Positions 1-12,993 of a stretch of DNA of 64,000 bases are shown piece after piece (position 1 is the stretch's first letter; every line of letters begins with the position of its first letter). The notes beneath the pieces are model-generated. The model saw only the letters and a list, made by a program, of their open reading frames with translations, was not told the origin of the DNA and made no database searches. The position numbers and the translations under genes are program-made. The DNA lies in assembly GCA_013397455.1 (NCBI GenBank), contig VYZB01000014.1, positions 897,556 to 961,555 of the forward strand. Direction: 5' to 3'. This DNA is from Crotophaga sulcirostris (Eukaryota > Chordata > Aves > Cuculiformes > Crotophagidae).

Positions 1-1257
1 AAGCAACTTTCTATTGTTTCTCTTCCACCTTCTTCCCTCTGCTTACCCATTAAAAAAAAAGCCCGAAACCACTCAAAAACCCAGAACACCTTCACCGCTC
101 TAGAGCTTAGTGCAGGATCCCAAAGAAGCAAGACATCTTGGCCAAAATCTAGAGCCTGAGAGGAGCCTCCTGGCATGTCCCATTGCAAGAAATTCGCCAC
201 AAATGCATTATAAGCAATGTCAACAATTAAATACAGCAGCAACATAGGTTAATATGCAACTGTTGTTTGTAATTAACCACTTGTTCTGAAATTACTAATA
301 TAATTCCATTTTGTAGATTCATTAATAGCAAATTACACATTATTTTTATTCTGTACCATTTTTGGGGCTGTGTGCATTATGCAGCTAAATAGTGTTGATA
401 AAACTACTACACTGTATAGAGAACTGCAGAATGTAATTAGCATTCCACTTTGCATATGCAATTGCTGCTATACTATAATAATGAATTAACTGATAAACAA
501 GATTCAGAATACAACCATTTGCCCTCTTTCCAATCATTGTAATTCGTAATGAAATGGCATTGCTGGATTCAGCTTCTAAACATCTTAACAGAAAATAATG
601 AACTTGAGATGTTCTGGAAAGGAGGCCAGGGAATGCAGAATTGCCAACAGCATTGTGTTCCCAAGACCAGAATGAACTGGAAAAGTCTAGGACATAAAAT
701 GTTCATTGTGTGATGACGATAACATTGTGCTTATACTATATTAAGTTTCCTCATTTTCCTTTCTATGCATGTGCCTTATACTCCCAATGAATCATAGTTT
801 AGTATTTGAGTTTTACCTAATTATTCCACAAAGTCATAAAGTGGAGAAAAAAGCCCTAACTGTACTGCAAAACAACTTGAGAACAAATTCTTGAGTTCCT
901 GCTTCTGTCCTTTTAATTGATACTAATAAAGTTTGCCTGTAGGCATTGAACACATGTACAAATACTGTGAAACACTCGAGTTTGCAGAAGCTTGTTAATT
1001 GGCCACAATTTCATTTTCACAAAAGCAGAAAACAGTACAGATTAGTAAGGACAGCTCTGCAGATGTTCGTGAACCCCATATACCTGGCATGTGAGGATGC
1101 CTTTTTTTGAAAAACAAGTTACAATACTGAGACTGGCAGGATGAAGTATAAAACAGAAAAGGTTCCTCAAAGGATATCCTATACAAAATAGCACCACATG
1201 AATTCTCCTGTCTTAAAAACCAATATTTTTTCTAAATCACTACCTCAATACACTTAC

Positions 1258-1333
1258 CGGGACTCCATTTCTATCACTTAGGGAACCACTGAAGTACTGC
1301 GTCAAACTCTGTGCTACAACCAAAGATGTCATT
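1258..1333 (-). CDS. candidate internal or terminal coding exon, unidentified minus-strand gene
   Basis: A 76-bp segment lies between a good acceptor (minus strand, pyrimidine-mixed tract ending CCCCTTCAG) and a good donor (CCG|GTAAGTG). Two readings are possible. In one frame it is open throughout: one base, then 25 codons beginning MTSLVVAQSLTQYFSGSLSD, ending in phase 0. In another it reads NDIFGCSTEFDAVLQWFPK and stops at TGA, which would make it a last coding exon. I cannot choose between them. No protein family is recognised. It would be the most 3' part of the gene seen here. Confidence 0.3.
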
Positions 1334-4300
1334 CTGAAGGGGTTGCCTTGTCTTTTTGGTTTGTTTTCTGTTAATGCTTGGGATAATATTTTACAGAACT
1401 ATGCTGCCACAGGGTGTACTCACTCAACCAAGGGACACGCTTGAAACAGTTTTCTATTTTATGCTTCTACTTCCGTCTCCTCTAGAAGTGCATTACCTAA
1501 GCGGTGTGTATGGGGGCAAAGACAAGTCAATGAAGAAAGCTCTCAAATGGCTCCAAGACCTCAAATGCACACAGACTTTTAAAACTTACTTCAAATGACA
1601 GTCCTCAACTGTCACAGTCTGATCTACATGAGGCTCTAGAAAAGGAGTAAACAAGCATTTCAGTATTGTCTTCATGGTATCTAAGCGCGTTTATTCCGAT
1701 GTTGCTGTTAAACTGGAACTAACGTTTGCTATGGGTAACTGCCACCCACTCATTCTCTTCACTTACAAACCATAAACATGTCCATGAAGTGAAAGGACAC
1801 TCCCATTTCCAGAATACATTGCTGAGTATTAAAAAAAAAGCTTCTATCACTGCTTAAGAAGGAAACAGAACAGCAGAGACAAAAGCAAGTTGAAGAGTAA
1901 CCACCTTCAGACCATTAAAATGCCTTTATTTTTTCCTTAAACAAAATAAAACATTGAATGATTAATTAATCAAGGATTTTTCAACTTGAATAACTCCAGA
2001 TAAAGATTAGCTTCTCAAAACTTTCACTTTTCACTAAAAATTAAAGAGCATTAAAAAAAAGGAGCTGTCACAAATTCACTGCGATATAGTGAGAGATTAC
2101 CCCCTGCTCGTGTGGCAGCAGCACTGTGAAACAGGGCTCTCACTCAATCTCCCAAAGCACAGTTGTTCCCCAAGTCCTGTATGCGGGATATGGATTTGTG
2201 AATGTTTGCCCCCAAAAGATCAAGGCTTTTGTTCATAACTGAAGTCTACCATAAAAACATTTAGAAAAGCAATGCCACCAGACAGTTCTTCTCATGTTGA
2301 AAACTCTTTACCGTACTAGGCTGGCATCATTAAACCTTTTTTAGTGAAAAAGGCACAAAAGGATCAGTAAGAAGGAAAAAGCCTTAACAGTTACAAAGCT
2401 GGACACAGAATTCACACGTGACACCCTGTTCCTTATCCTGCTTCCAAGGTAACACAGCTTCATGTTTATCCTATTATTTACAAACAAATACAAAGCCTAC
2501 AAGCATTAGGGTGTCTCTGTGCCAAAGGAAAGTTCAAGTGTATCAGCCTCACTGGGACAGCAGTCTGCAAAGCCTTCACTGACCAGGTTCTAGCACATGG
2601 CAGTGGGAATGGCTCAAGCTGGTCTGTAAAATTCATTCCTCGTTCTTTTTAGTTGAGCTTATCTTGAAGCAGAACCAGCGTTAGTACCTTTGAAAAGAAT
2701 TGCCATGTCCTATTTTATACTTCCAATATGTGCTGGATATAAACCTCCAATATTGAAGTTTATAAAACCTCTAGCTCCCAGCACAGAAGTTTGTAACATC
2801 TAAACTCTAACTGCTTCTAAAACATTTCGGAAGGAAAACAGCTGTGTCTTCCAAGGGAAGCACAATAGCAATTGTTGTTCCTAGCACTTTCATTTTGCAT
2901 CAAGACAGATTAATCTCTAGAGTAACTTCACTCATTAAAAATGGGTTTGGTTGATCACGTTTCCCTACTACCACACTAGTTCTTGTTGACTTGTTAATTA
3001 AAAATGCAAGTCCATCAAGCTAGTCAGAAAATGAAAAACCTCCTCAGAAACAGTAGTCTCTACAGCTGCTAATTTGTGCACGCCTAAAGCCAGTGTAGTA
3101 CACAGGAGAGCAAAGCATAAAAGATAATTTTTCCTTTATGCAAGAGCAATGAACAATGGGTAATAAAAGGTATCAATTATTCACATTGCTTCCCAGCAGT
3201 TTAGAATTTCAAGAGGAAGAAAAAAGAAAAGATAAGAAGTTATACTCCTTCTGAGTAAAGAGTAAAAGTTATTTGGTGAAATGCAGATATAAGTGGACAA
3301 AGAACTTGGATACATATATTAATTTGGAATTAAGAAAGCCACATTCAGCTTGGGTTTTTCCTTAATTTCTTAGTAATATGGATTCTTTGCAAAAGTATAA
3401 TTTCCAATATTGAAAATTAGGATCAGAGAAGTCACTGGATAGCTCATACTTGGTGTTACCAAGCCAAAACCTAGTGCCTTGCAAAAGCAGATGCTTCTGG
3501 GAACGCTGTGAAACCACAGCTGGCCCTTTGTTTCCTGGGCTTGAATCACGCACACTTAGGCACCAACAGCTGAAGAAGCAAAGAAGAGTTGCTCCCACAG
3601 ACACGGGGCTTGTCTCCAGCCTTCTGATGTTGGAAACATGGTGTATATTGCATCAAGCCAGCACCCCTTGGGTTGTTTTTTTTTTTCTTGGGAATTGTTG
3701 GTGAGTTTTTTTCTTTTTTTTTTTTTAAGAGGTAAAGAACAGCAGTGAAAGAAACATGACAATTGGAAGAGTCAATAAGGTTTCAAAATGTTCATTACTA
3801 CTCATGAGCTACTAAATGTCACCTGCAAATGAAGTAAACCTTGCCAGAGGGATGCAGATTACACATTCTATGCTTAACAAGTTTTTATCTTGGTGTACCC
3901 AAAGGAAATAATTAAATTGAACATTCCTGCCTGCCATTTTTTCCTATTTCAGTATTCGCCCATTCCCTTTCACTTATCAACATTGAAAAAGCATTCACTT
4001 AGGTTTCGGTTTGGCAGCCATACATCAACTCCACTGCATTATTTATTATCTGAAAGAGGAGGAAGTGCCCTGGAAGTAGGCAGAGAGCACAGACCACCAA
4101 AAGTCCACAGAGGACTAATCCACAGAAAATCTGTATGTTGCCACTGAGAAGACACAGCACCAAAAGAAGCACTGGGAAGAGTGAAGGTGCGTTAGAACTG
4201 CAAAGATATCTTTTAAAATTAGAAATTTCAATTTCAATTAGAAATTGCTTTTGTTATTTAAAGGACCAGAACCAGATCTGCTTGGCAAAGATCTAAGATG

Positions 4301-5436
4301 ACCACTGCAGATGCTGAGAGGACAAGAAGGATGGACTACAGGTAGGGACCAGGGACAACAAAACAAACCCAAACAGCATCTCAACTCACTGCTCTCAAGA
4401 AGAAAGCTGTCCTAGGGGTGCCACCGCTCTCATGAAGCAGGATCTTGCACATAATCTAAGCCAATGGAATTGAAACAAAAACATTAAGCACGACAACAAA
4501 GCGAGGACAAACAAAAGGTAAAGAATAGAGAGGGGAGCGCTGCGCTGCACAGTGGGCGGAACACAATGATACAGAAGCACTCTTACCAATCTGAAGACAC
4601 AAGCTGATAGCAGAGGACATGGACAGACTTCACTGCATCCAGCTCAAAACACCGACACCACAGTTTTCATAGAACACATTTTCGAATTAGGGTATCAAAA
4701 GAGTTAATGAAAGATGTTACAGAATAAAACCAATGGCCACCCTGAACTGTATTCCAGCCGCGGTCATACCCATGGTAACAGCATTACGCGGTTCGCAAGA
4801 GCCGCAAAGAAAAGGCACATTAACTTTCTAAGCCTTAAAAAGGGAACCACCCTATCCATCAGGCATTTGATGAATTTGTACATTTCAGCTCTTCTTAACG
4901 GAAAAGACTCAACAGAAGCCTGACTTGTCTTCTTCCTTCCCCCAAGTCCTTAAATTATTACATTACAGTGGTTTGGAATATTGATATAACCATGCATTTT
5001 TCTAAATAATAAAATGAGAAGAAAGGAAAGGGCTAGCTTTCCTTTATGGTATTTTCTTAATCAACTCAAGAGGCACAAAAGGATATCAAGAGTTTATGAA
5101 CTGTTTAAACATAAAGCCAAAGAATTATAGAGAAAGTTCCAAACCATTAATCCATTATATACTGTGAATTGGACAACGCCAGTGAGGTATCATTTCGAGA
5201 AATGAATCAAGCAAAGCCATCAGCAAATAGTTAACACTCTGAACCTCCGAAACTCTTTGAATCAATTCAAGCCACAAAACTCTATGTTTAGAAGCTAATA
5301 TAGACTGGAATCTGGAATTTAATCATCTCTTCTCATGCATTTGAAAAAGGATGACTTTATTTCATATAGTCTAAATTAACTTTGAAATTTTGCTACACAT
5401 AGTAATATAATATCTAGTCAGATATGCTGATCTTAC
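1334..5436. other. intron-like or intergenic sequence, no supported gene
   Basis: AT-rich unique sequence with no recognisable transposon and no convincing exon. A strong minus-strand acceptor near 1855 (TTTCCTTCTTAAG) is followed by a frame open for about 28 codons, but it runs through a nine-T homopolymer and its donor is uncertain, so it is not called. Frames at 1356-1598, 3450-3704 and 3890-4147 are read as chance. A small palindromic AT-rich patch occurs at about 4217-4247. Confidence 0.5.
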
Positions 5437-5503
5437 CTTGAAAGAAAGTAATTGCTTGATTCCTCCTCTTAATATTATCCTGATAAAATTTCACTAGGCA
5501 GCA
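5437..5503 (-). CDS. candidate coding exon, unidentified minus-strand gene
   Basis: A minus-strand segment ends at a consensus donor (CAAG|GTAAGA). Its codons read CCLVKFYQDNIKRRNQAITF and then FQ plus one base (phase 0 to 1). A nearer acceptor at 5494-5495 would shorten it to 57 bp and drop the first residues, in the same frame. The peptide is charged and amphipathic, with a lysine/arginine patch. No domain is recognised. Its phase-0 start fits directly after the candidate exon at 9479-9537. The donor is strong; the acceptor choice is uncertain. Confidence 0.33.
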
Positions 5504-8500
5504 CTAAGCGATGCTCTGGACTTTGCTCAAATGAGGTAGGACACATATAAAAACAAAGATCATCAGTGATGGGGAAAGAAACACTTGTTAGACAGGAGGG
5601 AAGAGGAGACAAAAGGTAAATATTTTTTGTTTGATCCAAAGTTCACTGATTTCAAAATAAATCAAAGGCCACTGAAATAAATAACAAAAAAATTGTATTT
5701 GAAAAGTGAGTATAACGTTGATTTTTCCTTGCTAATTTGTTGTTATTGTTACTTTTAAGTCAATAAACCTCTACCTGTGCCACTATTTACATCATGCTTA
5801 CTGCAACAACACTACCAGAGTGATGAGCTACGGGTTTCCAAAAGTGCTCTGAAGAATCCTGTGGAAGGGGAAACTCTGTGAAGTCTTGATGTTCAGGTGG
5901 TAAATAAGAGCAAGTTTATGATTTTCTTTTCCTCAAGAAACAAACTCTGCAATCAGTAACAAGGAAGAGAAAAACGATAATCAATATGAAGAGAGTCTTC
6001 CTATGCTTCAAAGTGTATGAAGGCAGATGTGTTTTCTGATAAGAGTCCTCTAGCTCAGAAAGAAAAATGTCAAGCGTCAGCTCAATGTACTGGGTTTATT
6101 CTTGTTCAACATTTGAAGAGGACAACAAGTTATTTGATCCTTCTAAGCCAAAGTCCCGACCTTAACAGAATCACAATGTAGTCAGACCCTCTTTTAATAA
6201 AGTATAACAGCATGATATCAGAATAAGTCAGTATTAGTTAACATGCTAAACATTTAAACTGGTTTATTACGACCACGTTGGGCTCTATCGATCCATAGGA
6301 GCTGATACCGATGATTTTTCCACAGAACAGGATCTAAGAGCAGCCACTTTTAAGGAGAGTAAGAAATTCTCCAGAAGAAACTCTGCAGATAGATACTTTA
6401 AAAGGAAATTGCTGTAAGGGGATGGGAATCGTTAATTTAATTCTGTGTGACCCTAAGCGAGACATTTTCCATGATGTAGAATTTCACAGAAATGGAAAGC
6501 AGCTTTCCATGTTTCTTGGCAAACTGGAATAACCAAGTTGCTGTATCTCCATAAAGCACACTGGTCCACAGACTGCAGCAAAGGTTTGCTAGTTCTACAG
6601 GGTATTATTTTTTTCCATTAAAGAGTAAACAAATGCAGTCAACTTTCAATTTATTTACAGCACATTCATATTAATATTAATCTCTTCCACTTATTTCTCC
6701 CAAATTAGTAATTAAAATGTTGAGGTCTGATAATGGATTCTTAAATAGACATACCACAAATCACCGCTATGCATTCATATTATCTCCATGTAACTTTAAC
6801 CAATTTTAAACAAAGTAAAATTTGCACTTTTCATCTTTCACAAAAATCATACATATTTCTATACTATTTGTTATTCATAACACAAAGCACATTAGGCACA
6901 ACATGCCTTTATTTACAGTGGAATACAGAATGGTATGTAAGCATATCAAGACCTTTGTGATGTATTTATGTACCCCATAAGCAAAACATTAATACCATTG
7001 GTAGAAGAAGAGAAATGCCTCATATCGTAACCTTTACAACACATATTGATGACTGTCCGCTACACAAAGATGCTAATCCACTCCACAGCGAAGCACTGGA
7101 GAGTATTATATACCTTTTTTTTTTCCTTAAATTGCCAAATTAAAATGTCATTGCTTACCTATAAAATCACTTCTCTTCTGCCTCTCATGTTTAGTAAACC
7201 TGCAGCCAGCTCTCAGTTGTTAATAAAGCCTGAAAAGAGTGTATCGGGATTTTTCACAAGCAATTAAAGTCAATTAATGCCCGATACATTACTGTCCATT
7301 TGATGGCTTACACTATACCAGATATTTAACTCATAGTCACTTATTAAATTTCTTGCTTACTAAGCTAGGCTGAAGAATTTCAACAGCTTCCCTTTTTTTC
7401 TCCTTTTGGATTTTTAAAGTTATATGAAAATCTTAAATGCAACCATTTGTTCTTTGAGATGTGTTTATCTAACACATGTAGGCTTTTAGCTTAGGTTAAC
7501 CTTTAACAGTCACACGCAGGGGGAACCGGCAGCGCTTGGCTCCAGCCAACAACCAACGTTTTTCAGATCCCCCTGTACCCTCCTTCAGAACAGCAAACTT
7601 GGTTCTCCTCAGGTTCAACGTTACTAAACCATCAGAATTTCTAACCGTTCACACCACTGACACACTGACCTCTGTGGTTTGTTGTTATTACTAATAATAC
7701 AGTAATGATAGCAAATTATAAGTTTTCATGCATGCAGCTCCTTTTAGTGATTAATTAAGTAATGTCTAATTTAATTTCAGAACAAATACACTTCTGCCTT
7801 CAGAAAAAAAAAAAAAGAGAACTAATCCAAATAAGCAGCTATATGTATATATGTATATCTTGTTCAAGAAGAAAAAAAGCTTTTAAGGTAGCTTTCAAGG
7901 ATAAAATATTCAACCACAGAAATAGTGTAAAGGAAAAAAGACTGTAAAAGTAGAAGGAATATAGATTGTGGGAAATGTTTAAGTTCTTAAAACAGTTGTT
8001 ATGGACAACAGACGCAAAAACTCCAATTTATGTGAACTATTTTGACTTAGTTTTTTTTTTTTTAATTTGCATTTGTCAAGTCACAGAAAGTGAAAAGCTA
8101 ACCTGGAAGATTTATTTCCAAAATGGATTTCTACCCCATAGTCTTTTCTGTTTGCAGAAATTGAGCTTTATCAGTATACCAAAAATAAGAAAATCAGTAA
8201 TGACGCTTCACATTTGAATTTAAGATGTCCTTCATGCAAATACATTGGTTCCTTGATTCTTTTTAAATACAATAGCAAGCAAGTATTAGAACTGTGGGAA
8301 AAAGAAGCAGAAGGAGATGCATGGAACTTAACACAATGAAGCAGTTTCATTGTGATATTGAGAAGAGCATGAAATGAATAAGAGATAACACTGGCAGAGA
8401 AACCTAGCAAGCCTTTCCCCTCAAACCATCCATTTGCTTTGATTGCCTTCATTGCAAAAAATTATTAAAAAAAAAACCTTCACAAATTACATGATTTAAT

Positions 8501-9478
8501 TTTCTCAGCAACAGCTTAAATGGCAGGAAACAAAAATTAATTTTAATGAGAAAATGAGAGGTTTCTTCTTAAAGGAAGAGTTTCAAATGACATTGACCTA
8601 CAACTCACACACCATCACATCAGTGTTTTGAGAAATTGAGCAACATAATTTCTGTATTTTAAAAAACTAGAATTTAACATTTCATAGATGATGTCCTTAG
8701 CATTTCAGTGTTTTTAGCACAAACACGGCCACACTCCATCACTATGTGAATGTCTAAAGAGAGAAGTTACAAAGGATGGCTGCACAAGCTGAGTCTGCTT
8801 TGAAAAGGGAAGTCGTCCTCTGCCCCTGGAATTTCTCCTCCATGTCCCCTGCTCTTCCAGACATGCTCCCTCTGCTCAGCCCTGGCCCCAGCCTGCCTTT
8901 GGGAAAGCACTCTCAGACCGAGCACCAGGCACAGAGTGTTGTATTACAAGTGGAATTAGTTTGGGATGAGTTTAACACACAGCAGAGCCAGGAGAGCACA
9001 GTGACCAATTCCTGCCATTGTCAGGGAGTTGTTTGAATAGCTCAGCTGCACCCCGTAACTTCCCTTTAAACACAAGTCAATGACAATTATTTCAGTTTCC
9101 AATTAAGAATGTGATATTTTAGAAGTATTTTTACAAATGATACTATTTCATTAGACAGACTATCCATAGCAGATTATAATGCTTGTGATTGCAAAAAAAC
9201 GTTCATGCATTTGAGTTCGCCATGAACAACTACAGGATTAGACCTGAAGTGAAAACATTTTCCTTTTAACCAGTTGGCCTTTCAAAGATTTGCAAACATC
9301 TGTACAAAAAGTTATTTTCAAAAGAAAAAAATATTGAAAAAAATAAATCTTTCCTAAAAAGAAGTATGAACAGAATTGGTTGCCTCACTGCTACAGCCCC
9401 TTAACATGACAAGGCTTAGATACAGATAAATATGTCATGAGGAAAAACAAAAAGAGTCCAAACAAAAATGACACTCAC
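5504..9478. other. intron-like sequence, nothing supported
   Basis: AT-rich unique sequence without recognisable repeats. A 41-bp minus-strand candidate near 7155-7200 has a good donor (ATAG|GTAAGC) but an ambiguous acceptor, and its phase does not fit its neighbours. Frames at 7966-8217, 8171-8452 and 8776-9036 have no splice or start context and are treated as chance. Confidence 0.5.
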
Positions 9479-9537
9479 CTCCATTTGTATAGTTTCTATT
9501 TTATTTACTTTCCCACACTCAAGGTTCTCAAATATTT
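9479..9537 (-). CDS. candidate coding exon, unidentified minus-strand gene
   Basis: A minus-strand segment with a consensus donor (ATGGAG|GTGAGT). The 59-bp version uses the acceptor TTTTGAACAG, which has a weak pyrimidine tract, and reads two bases plus IFENLECGKVNKIETIQME, ending in phase 0. A stronger acceptor further out (TTTTTCTGTTAG, at 9595-9596) would extend the exon to 9594, but the longer frame (DKGDNWKRTKLVEEDILNRN) reaches a stop one codon after that stretch. The short form avoids any frameshift and joins in phase to the candidates at 12958 and 5437. No family is recognised. Confidence 0.28.
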
Positions 9538-12500
9538 CTGTTCAAAATGTCTTCTTCTACCAATTTGGTCCTTTTCCAGTTATCTCCCTTATCCCTAACA
9601 GAAAAATAGAGCAATGCTGAGTTGTGTAACTATTCACTTGCACGACCTCCATTGGCAGTAAGCATTAGAATAACTCTGGAAACAGTTTTATTAAACACAT
9701 ATTCACTCTGCCACGGCAAACCTAAATGTCACCAGGCAAGAAGCAACAGAGGAAAAATGATTTTAACTTGCAAGGAAGTTACCTGACATGGGGCAAGCAG
9801 TAAAGACCTTAAAATGTTTGGTTTTTATCCTATCAAGAGGGAAGAGTCGAAGTAGTGAAGGCATTAAGATATTTAATAAAAGAAACTAATACCAAAAGAT
9901 GTGATTATCACCACAAAGAAATCAGCTATAGCAAAACACAACAATCGGAACAGAAATCCATTCTCAGACCTTGAAGTCCAGGCTTCTGTTCACCCCAAAA
10001 CAAAAAGAGAGGCTGAAACGCAGGTGTTTGCCTTGATCCCATTGCACTTTGTGATAGCAACACCTACCTTGCCTATAACCCAAATCCAAGACTACACTGC
10101 TGCTCAGGCAGAGCTGATAACCACATCTTTAAGATTTGGAATACGCCCCAAATTTCCTAACCACATGTGTTGCAGAATGGCATAGATCAGTGTACCATCA
10201 AGCATCTTGAGGATAAGACTGAAATTGTATGAAATTATTTGTTAGACCAGTCTGACAGGTACTCCTCTACAACAAAGCCAGCACACCCGACAAGAATGAT
10301 TAAAAGATGCTACAGAACAAATTAAATAAAGATGAATATAATTAACTAGAGATATAAACAATTAAACATTCCATTTTGCTTCATTTCCACAAAGAAAAAA
10401 TAAACTGAACTTAAGAATCTCACAGGGATGTGTCTCATGGTTAAGGCCCTACACACACTGAGGAACAGCCCAAAAGTAGCTACTACGTCTAAACTATAAA
10501 ACAGGCTGCAGATGGGAAGAACCACTGACCCTTACACTTTCGTGTAACTACATTTTACACAAGACAAATTGGACAAGCAAAACAATTTCCTTTGCAGAAT
10601 TTGCACAAAACGCTCTTTGCAGAAGGCTAAAATTGTTCTCCCAATATTGCATGGTATTTGGATTATCTATTGTATCAAGAGGCAAAAAAAATTAAACCTC
10701 TTGAAAATCAGATCCACTTGTCATAAAAAGAAACTTTCTGAAGAACAAGAGGCTCCAAATTGAACTTAATCAAAAAAACAATGCAATTGTTCTAGTACCA
10801 AAACTTAAATGGGAAAAGCAATGCAAGATATAAAGGTTCAGAGACTATTTCTTGTAAGTTAGAAACGTAACCTTTCACAGTTTCTTTGCTGAATATTTGT
10901 GTACAGCAAGGACCAGACGCTCTAGGACATCAGTCATCATCTAACATGGGGTGGAGGACTGTTAAAATTCAGTTATGATCTATGATTCCTTTTGAACAGA
11001 AAGATAAATTTGTTGAAGAAATTAATAACTGGATAAAACAAAATCAGAATTGAAGATCGGAATCTGCAAAGCTGTAGGAAGAAGAAAATTCCAAGCAGGG
11101 ATATTTTCAATATAAATACTCTAAAAGAAAACAAAAGCCAGGGAGGGGGCAGGGAAGTCGAAGCATGGAACTAAGATCTGCCTACGTTATTACAAACCCT
11201 CGCAGCCGAAGTGCATTCCTTTGTCTAGTACTGGAGAAGGTACTTTCACAGAAGACAACCCCTCAAGAAGCTACAGGCCAGCTCCATTCCACATTCCCAT
11301 CTGCCATTTGCCTGATAGGCAAACAAAGTCAATACAGGAGTTGTATCACAGGAGACTTTCCCTCTGCTAGAGATCTCTCCAGGCATGAAGAGTTTCACTC
11401 ATTTATAAACAGTTCCACTGATTTATTGCTATCGAATCTGATGTAGAAAATAAGGGAGTTCGGCGTTTAGAGCCCACTAAGTTCTTGCAGGGATAGTTTA
11501 TTTTATTCTTTGAAAATGCCAGGCAAAATCAGAGTTGTTCTCTGTAGCAGGCAAAGTATCCTAAAAATCTACTGGAAAAGGGGAGAAATTCCAGTGCAAT
11601 AGAAGCTTAGAGACAAATCTCACTCTGCATTGATTTGCCAATTTATATCTCGAGGACCACTACAGAGTATCCTTTAAGCAAGGTAGAATTGAACATATGT
11701 ATGTTGAAAATGTTTAAAATGCAGAACAAAACAAACAAACACAAAATCCCCAAAACTACTCACACACAGATGATGGGAGGATATATCACACTGATGTGCT
11801 GCTCCTCGGCACATTGCAGGCTGGGTTATCCAACAGGACAGAAAGGGCTGTTCACCTGCAGCTCACCTGCCTGCATTCAGCTAAAACTTCCCTCTGACGC
11901 ATTTACTGTATTGCTGTTGCCCCTCTGAGACACAGCAGAAGTCAGACAGAATGCTTTAGAGTCTCAAGTCCTCCCTTTCAGAAGTCCACAGGCAGCACAG
12001 AGCACTAATTCATTTACCAGATGACCAGAGAGAGCACTGAAGGCCTGTGCTGGGACACCGCACCCATAAACACCTTGGTGATGCAACAGGATGCGACCGC
12101 CCCTTTCCTCCCAGAGGAAAAACACCTTTCCTGCTTTACTAGTGTGCCACTACTGTAATAAGGTGCAACTCCAGCAACAGAAGTTACAGGAGGCACAATG
12201 GTCATCCATCTGTCTTAAGAGAAAGGGACCCAGTTCTCCTTGTAACGTGCGCAGCTCTCATAAACCACACGCACACTAACGCTGCACATTGAACCTGCTG
12301 AACTGGAACATGCTTTATGAAGGCCAGTCCAGGTGTCTGGCTGGTGGGTAGTACCCACCCCACGTGCCACCCCACGTGTAGACAACACTGTCACAGCAGA
12401 AGGCTGTCCCCATGGCACTCGGCAGTCAATGCACCCCTTCCCAGCTTGTGACGTTGAGGGTGTCACCACTACAGCCTAAGAAAAACCGGAAAGGAACTCA

Positions 12501-12957
12501 GTACACAATCTCACATGCCCCTTTTATGCACCTTTTTTCTTCTGCGTTTACATCCACTTGAAGAATACTTTGACACTAATACAGCCATCAAAGCCTCTCC
12601 TTGACAAATGAACTCACAGGTTTTCCAAGGTGTGTCCACTGAATCATGTCAGAATTTAGTCATTGAATGCCAGTTGCATCACTTTTTGATAATCCCTTTG
12701 TTCCCTTAGCCCAAGGCTAGTATTTCTTTTGATCAATATAAATCTTCCCTGTCATCTTATTTTTGCTGTCACTCTGAAGTATTAGTTGCTAAGCCAAGAT
12801 CTTCATTTATCCCTGGTGTTGCCGTCCCATCCCTCCTGACAGTTACCCTGTGAATACGTCATTATCAATCTCCTTGATCCTCCCAGGTTTGTACATAAAT
12901 TCATCTTACGGGAATAGACTTCCATAAAGTCATAAGTCCCACCCCATTAAATACTAC
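9538..12957. other. intron-like sequence, no supported exon
   Basis: No transposon copy is seen. Two very strong minus-strand acceptor-like tracts occur at about 11073 and 11120 (long pyrimidine runs ending CTACAG and TTTTAG). They are followed by open frames of 14-48 codons but no credible donor. Frames at 9901-10185, 11165-11446, 11635-11928 and 12215-12469 lack gene context. The 12.2-12.5 kb stretch is more GC-rich than its surroundings, with no further signal. Confidence 0.45.
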
Positions 12958-12993
12958 CTGCTGCAACAGAGACTTTACTTGGAGGTATCATTG
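12958..12993 (-). CDS. weak candidate small coding exon, minus strand
   Basis: This 36-bp segment follows an excellent acceptor (CTTTCTCCAACGTTCCTCTCAG) and precedes a moderate donor (GCAG|GTAGTA). Only one frame is open: two bases, MIPPSKVSVAA, then one base (phase 1 to 1). The phase is compatible with the candidates at 20431 upstream and 9479 downstream. A 36-bp exon could easily be coincidence, so confidence is low. Confidence 0.2.
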
